From NCBI GenBank assembly GCA_012735455.1, contig JAAYHG010000105.1, positions 1 to 7,073 on the forward strand: a stretch of DNA of 7,073 nucleotides, read 5' to 3'. The position numbers were made by a program, and so were the translations under genes. Shown piece after piece: positions 5,559-7,073 of this stretch. The notes under the pieces were generated by a model. It worked only from the letters and a program-made list of their open reading frames with translations. It made no database searches and was not told the origin of the DNA. Source of the DNA: Bacillota bacterium (GTDB taxonomy: Bacteria; Bacillota; DTU030; DUMP01). Position 1 is the first letter of the stretch. The number at the start of each line of letters is the position of its first letter.

Positions 5559-6679
5559 TTCTTTTCATCCTTTCGGGAGCCTGACTTGACGTAGCGGTTT
5601 AGCTCCTCTGGACTTAAGTCAGCTAGTCCCAGCTTGGTCAGGGTGCGTGCACCATGGCGGAGGTCTTGACGAGTAAGGAGTGAGACAAATTGAATGGTAG
5701 CACTGGTGCTAGGGGTTGGCACTCCAAGACGGCGCCCCAGGTCCTCGATAGGAACAAGGCCGTAGGGGGTATCCTCGGTTAGGTAGCGATGATCAAAACT
5801 TTTTGGCGCCATGCTCCACTGGTAGATGGGGTTATTGACGTGGGTTTCGTGGATGTTTGCGCCATAGGCGCCCTGATGGCTGTACCACTCCAGATCCTGC
5901 TCGTAAACTGACCGAAGTGGTACCCCTAAAGCTTTACCTACGGCCAGGCGCTCGTTATCCAAAGAGGTAATAACGTAACCCACCACTGGCGTAACCCCTT
6001 CCCAATAAAATAAGAAGTCCCCTGGTGCTTCAATGCGAGCTGCGTTTAGGACCATAATGGGGATGTGAATAATAGGGTTGGGGTTACTAAGGCTGGTTTC
6101 CAAAACAGAATCTGCCTCTTCCCAATCCGGATAAGCCTTACGCAACAAGGATAGTACACGGGCAGTTTCTCTGCCCGGGAAAGCGGCAACCCGCAGGTGT
6201 TTCTTGTAACCGCGCAACCACATGTGTGTCGGGCTTTTCTTGCGCCCGGCATAGACGAGGCACTCGGTTTCGGCTACTGCAACCGGCGGGGCGCCATGGG
6301 CGGCTAATATCTGACTGAACTCCAGTGCGCCACCGAAGCTGCCAGGATTGAGCACCACTACTTGATCGCGGGTAAGGTGTGGGGCTAGTTTTTCAGCGTA
6401 ACGCCGCTGTGATGGTGCTGGCGTAACCACCATGATAATGTTAGCGCCACGTACTGCCTCGCCTATGTCTGTGGTGGCTAGCTCCAAGCGAGCAAAACCC
6501 CCTTTGAGGCCACTGGAGGGCAAAACCTCCAATTCTAAGCCTCCCTGAGCAGCTATCGGAGCGATGGTTTCTTGGTAGCTGGAGTAAAGTCGTACTGGAA
6601 ATCCTTTCACCGCCAGATCGGCGGCGGTGCCGATGCCACCGTGGCCGCCTCCAAGAACGGCAAAAACTAGTTCGGACAT
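5513..6679 (-). CDS. NAD(P)-dependent opine (octopine/nopaline) dehydrogenase-family protein
   Basis: 388 residues. Opine dehydrogenases reversibly join an amino acid to a keto acid by reductive amination, forming or breaking N-(carboxyalkyl)amino acids. The N terminus carries a Rossmann fold with GGGHGG at 10-15. Then come VVTPAPSQ (85-91), NPGSFGGALEF (111-121), ETECLVYAGR (137-146), and the catalytic-type N201-P-x-x-H205 block SNPNPIIHIP, followed by a helical second domain (YWEGVTPVVGYVITSLDNERLAVGKALGV). The start ATG has a perfect AGGAGGT 5 bases upstream. The last 15 codons overlap the amidohydrolase start, which is long for adjacent genes. The two appear to form one operon, read away from the divergent dipeptidase gene. 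Whether it makes or degrades opines is not shown; the substrate is unknown. Confidence 0.9.
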   Translation of the reverse strand: MSELVFAVLGGGHGGIGTAADLAVKGFPVRLYSSYQETIAPIAAQGGLELEVLPSSGLKGGFARLELATTDIGEAVRGANIIMVVTPAPSQRRYAEKLAPHLTRDQVVVLNPGSFGGALEFSQILAAHGAPPVAVAETECLVYAGRKKSPTHMWLRGYKKHLRVAAFPGRETARVLSLLRKAYPDWEEADSVLETSLSNPNPIIHIPIMVLNAARIEAPGDFLFYWEGVTPVVGYVITSLDNERLAVGKALGVPLRSVYEQDLEWYSHQGAYGANIHETHVNNPIYQWSMAPKSFDHRYLTEDTPYGLVPIEDLGRRLGVPTPSTSATIQFVSLLTRQDLRHGARTLTKLGLADLSPEELNRYVKSGSRKDEKKCWPSQIVASSPATE

Positions 6680-6711
6680 GTTTTACCTCCTGCAGGTTTT
6701 TGCTTAGAGTG

Positions 6712-6770
6712 TCCTCTAGGGAATGGATATATGTGGACTGAAGATCAGGAACTCCATTTAGCGGAGAGGA
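6712..6770. repeat. Nested inverted repeats in the divergent control region
   Basis: Three nearly concentric dyads: outer TCCTCT (6712-6717) / AGAGGA (6765-6770), middle AATGGA (6722-6727) / TCCATT (6753-6758) and inner CTGA-AGA-TCAG (6738-6748). Their centres all fall within about 3 bp of 6741. The structure lies just upstream of the opine dehydrogenase Shine-Dalgarno, so it may be part of the minus-strand mRNA leader or an operator shared with the + strand dipeptidase gene. Stems are interrupted by unpaired bases, so stability is modest. Confidence 0.45.
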
Positions 6771-6800
6771 TAATTGTTCTGAAGGCAGGTCTATGACTCA

Positions 6801-6814
6801 TTAATAGCTAATAA
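6801..6814. promoter_or_regulatory. Imperfect palindrome upstream of the dipeptidase gene
   Basis: TTAATAGCTAATAA matches its reverse complement at 12 of 14 positions (TTAnTAGCTAnTAA), 55 bp upstream of the dipeptidase ATG, in an A/T-rich stretch. It could be a regulator-binding site. No confident sigma-A promoter could be drawn from either direction in 6680-6868. Confidence 0.3.
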
Positions 6815-6868
6815 AAAAGAAAGCAAAAGGTATCAGTATTATCTCAATTGGAAAGGGGTGCGGTTTTG

Positions 6869-7073
6869 ATGCGAGGGAAGCCACAGTACATGGTTATTGA
6901 TGCCCACTGCGATGTTCTCTACCAGCTAGAGACAAAAGGCGGCTCGCTGAAAGAACGACCACAGGGTCAGCTCGACTTGTATCGCCTGAAGGCGGGCGGG
7001 GTAGGGGCACAGTTTTTTGCTCTTTATACCGGAGCGCCCCACCGTGCCTTGCGAGCTTTGCCCAGTGTTCTTA
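6869..7073 (+). CDS. Membrane (renal) dipeptidase family, peptidase M19, 5' part
   Basis: An ATG at 6869 with AAAGGGGTG about 8 bases upstream opens a frame that runs to the window edge (68 codons). The translation has VIDAHCDVLYQL near residues 9-18; the D-x-H-x-D triad supplies the zinc ligands (H13 and D15) of family M19. This is followed by QLDLYRLKAGGVGAQFFALYTG, a typical M19 beta strand region. M19 enzymes are binuclear zinc dipeptidases that cleave L-L, L-D and dehydro dipeptides. The family is usually about 310-400 residues, so only the first fifth is visible. Divergent from the opine dehydrogenase gene, with which it may share control. Confidence 0.88.
   Translation, partial: MRGKPQYMVIDAHCDVLYQLETKGGSLKERPQGQLDLYRLKAGGVGAQFFALYTGAPHRALRALPSVL

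Overview
The window looks like a chromosomal segment of an anaerobic Firmicute, probably class Clostridia, with moderate GC content (a little over half, by eye). The evidence is the PlsY-type acyltransferase, strong GGAGG-like Shine-Dalgarno sites, a FeoB of the clostridial subgroup (conserved blocks such as LEDLGYLPR, FNLDRLF and MGFGCNAAGV), and a regulator close to Bacillus MntR. Genus cannot be fixed from the sequence alone.

Layout. 1-360 (+) is the 3' part of plsY (membrane phospholipid synthesis), ended by an intrinsic terminator at 421-450 that lies inside the 3' end of the convergent regulator gene. 418-3358 (-) is an iron-uptake cluster, transcribed feoA, feoB, then a DtxR/MntR-family regulator with all six metal ligands. 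feoB is not one open frame. Its G domain, the first half of its membrane domain and the second half lie in three different frames. The first junction (about 2377-2420) has a Shine-Dalgarno site and an ATG, so it could be a natural split into two proteins. The second junction (about 1896-1903) cuts a conserved block and looks like a one-base deletion or a sequencing error.

3359-3630 is intergenic; it holds a pair of TAGCCCCG direct repeats upstream of feoA. 3631-4066 (+) carries two small genes of unknown function in tandem. They end at a strong hairpin terminator (4195-4240) that also abuts the 3' end of the convergent gene. 4233-6679 (-) is a two-gene unit: an octopine/nopaline (opine) dehydrogenase-family protein followed by a metal-dependent amidohydrolase, overlapping by 46 bp. 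6680-6868 is a divergent control region with nested inverted repeats, and 6869-7073 (+) is the start of an M19 (renal/membrane dipeptidase family) gene that runs off the window.

Working together: FeoA and FeoB import ferrous iron, probably under control of the co-directional metalloregulator. The opine dehydrogenase, amidohydrolase and divergent dipeptidase suggest an uncharacterised route for breaking down N-substituted amino acids or peptides. That pathway is an inference from gene neighbourhood. No CRISPR array, rRNA, tRNA, phage or insertion sequence was seen.
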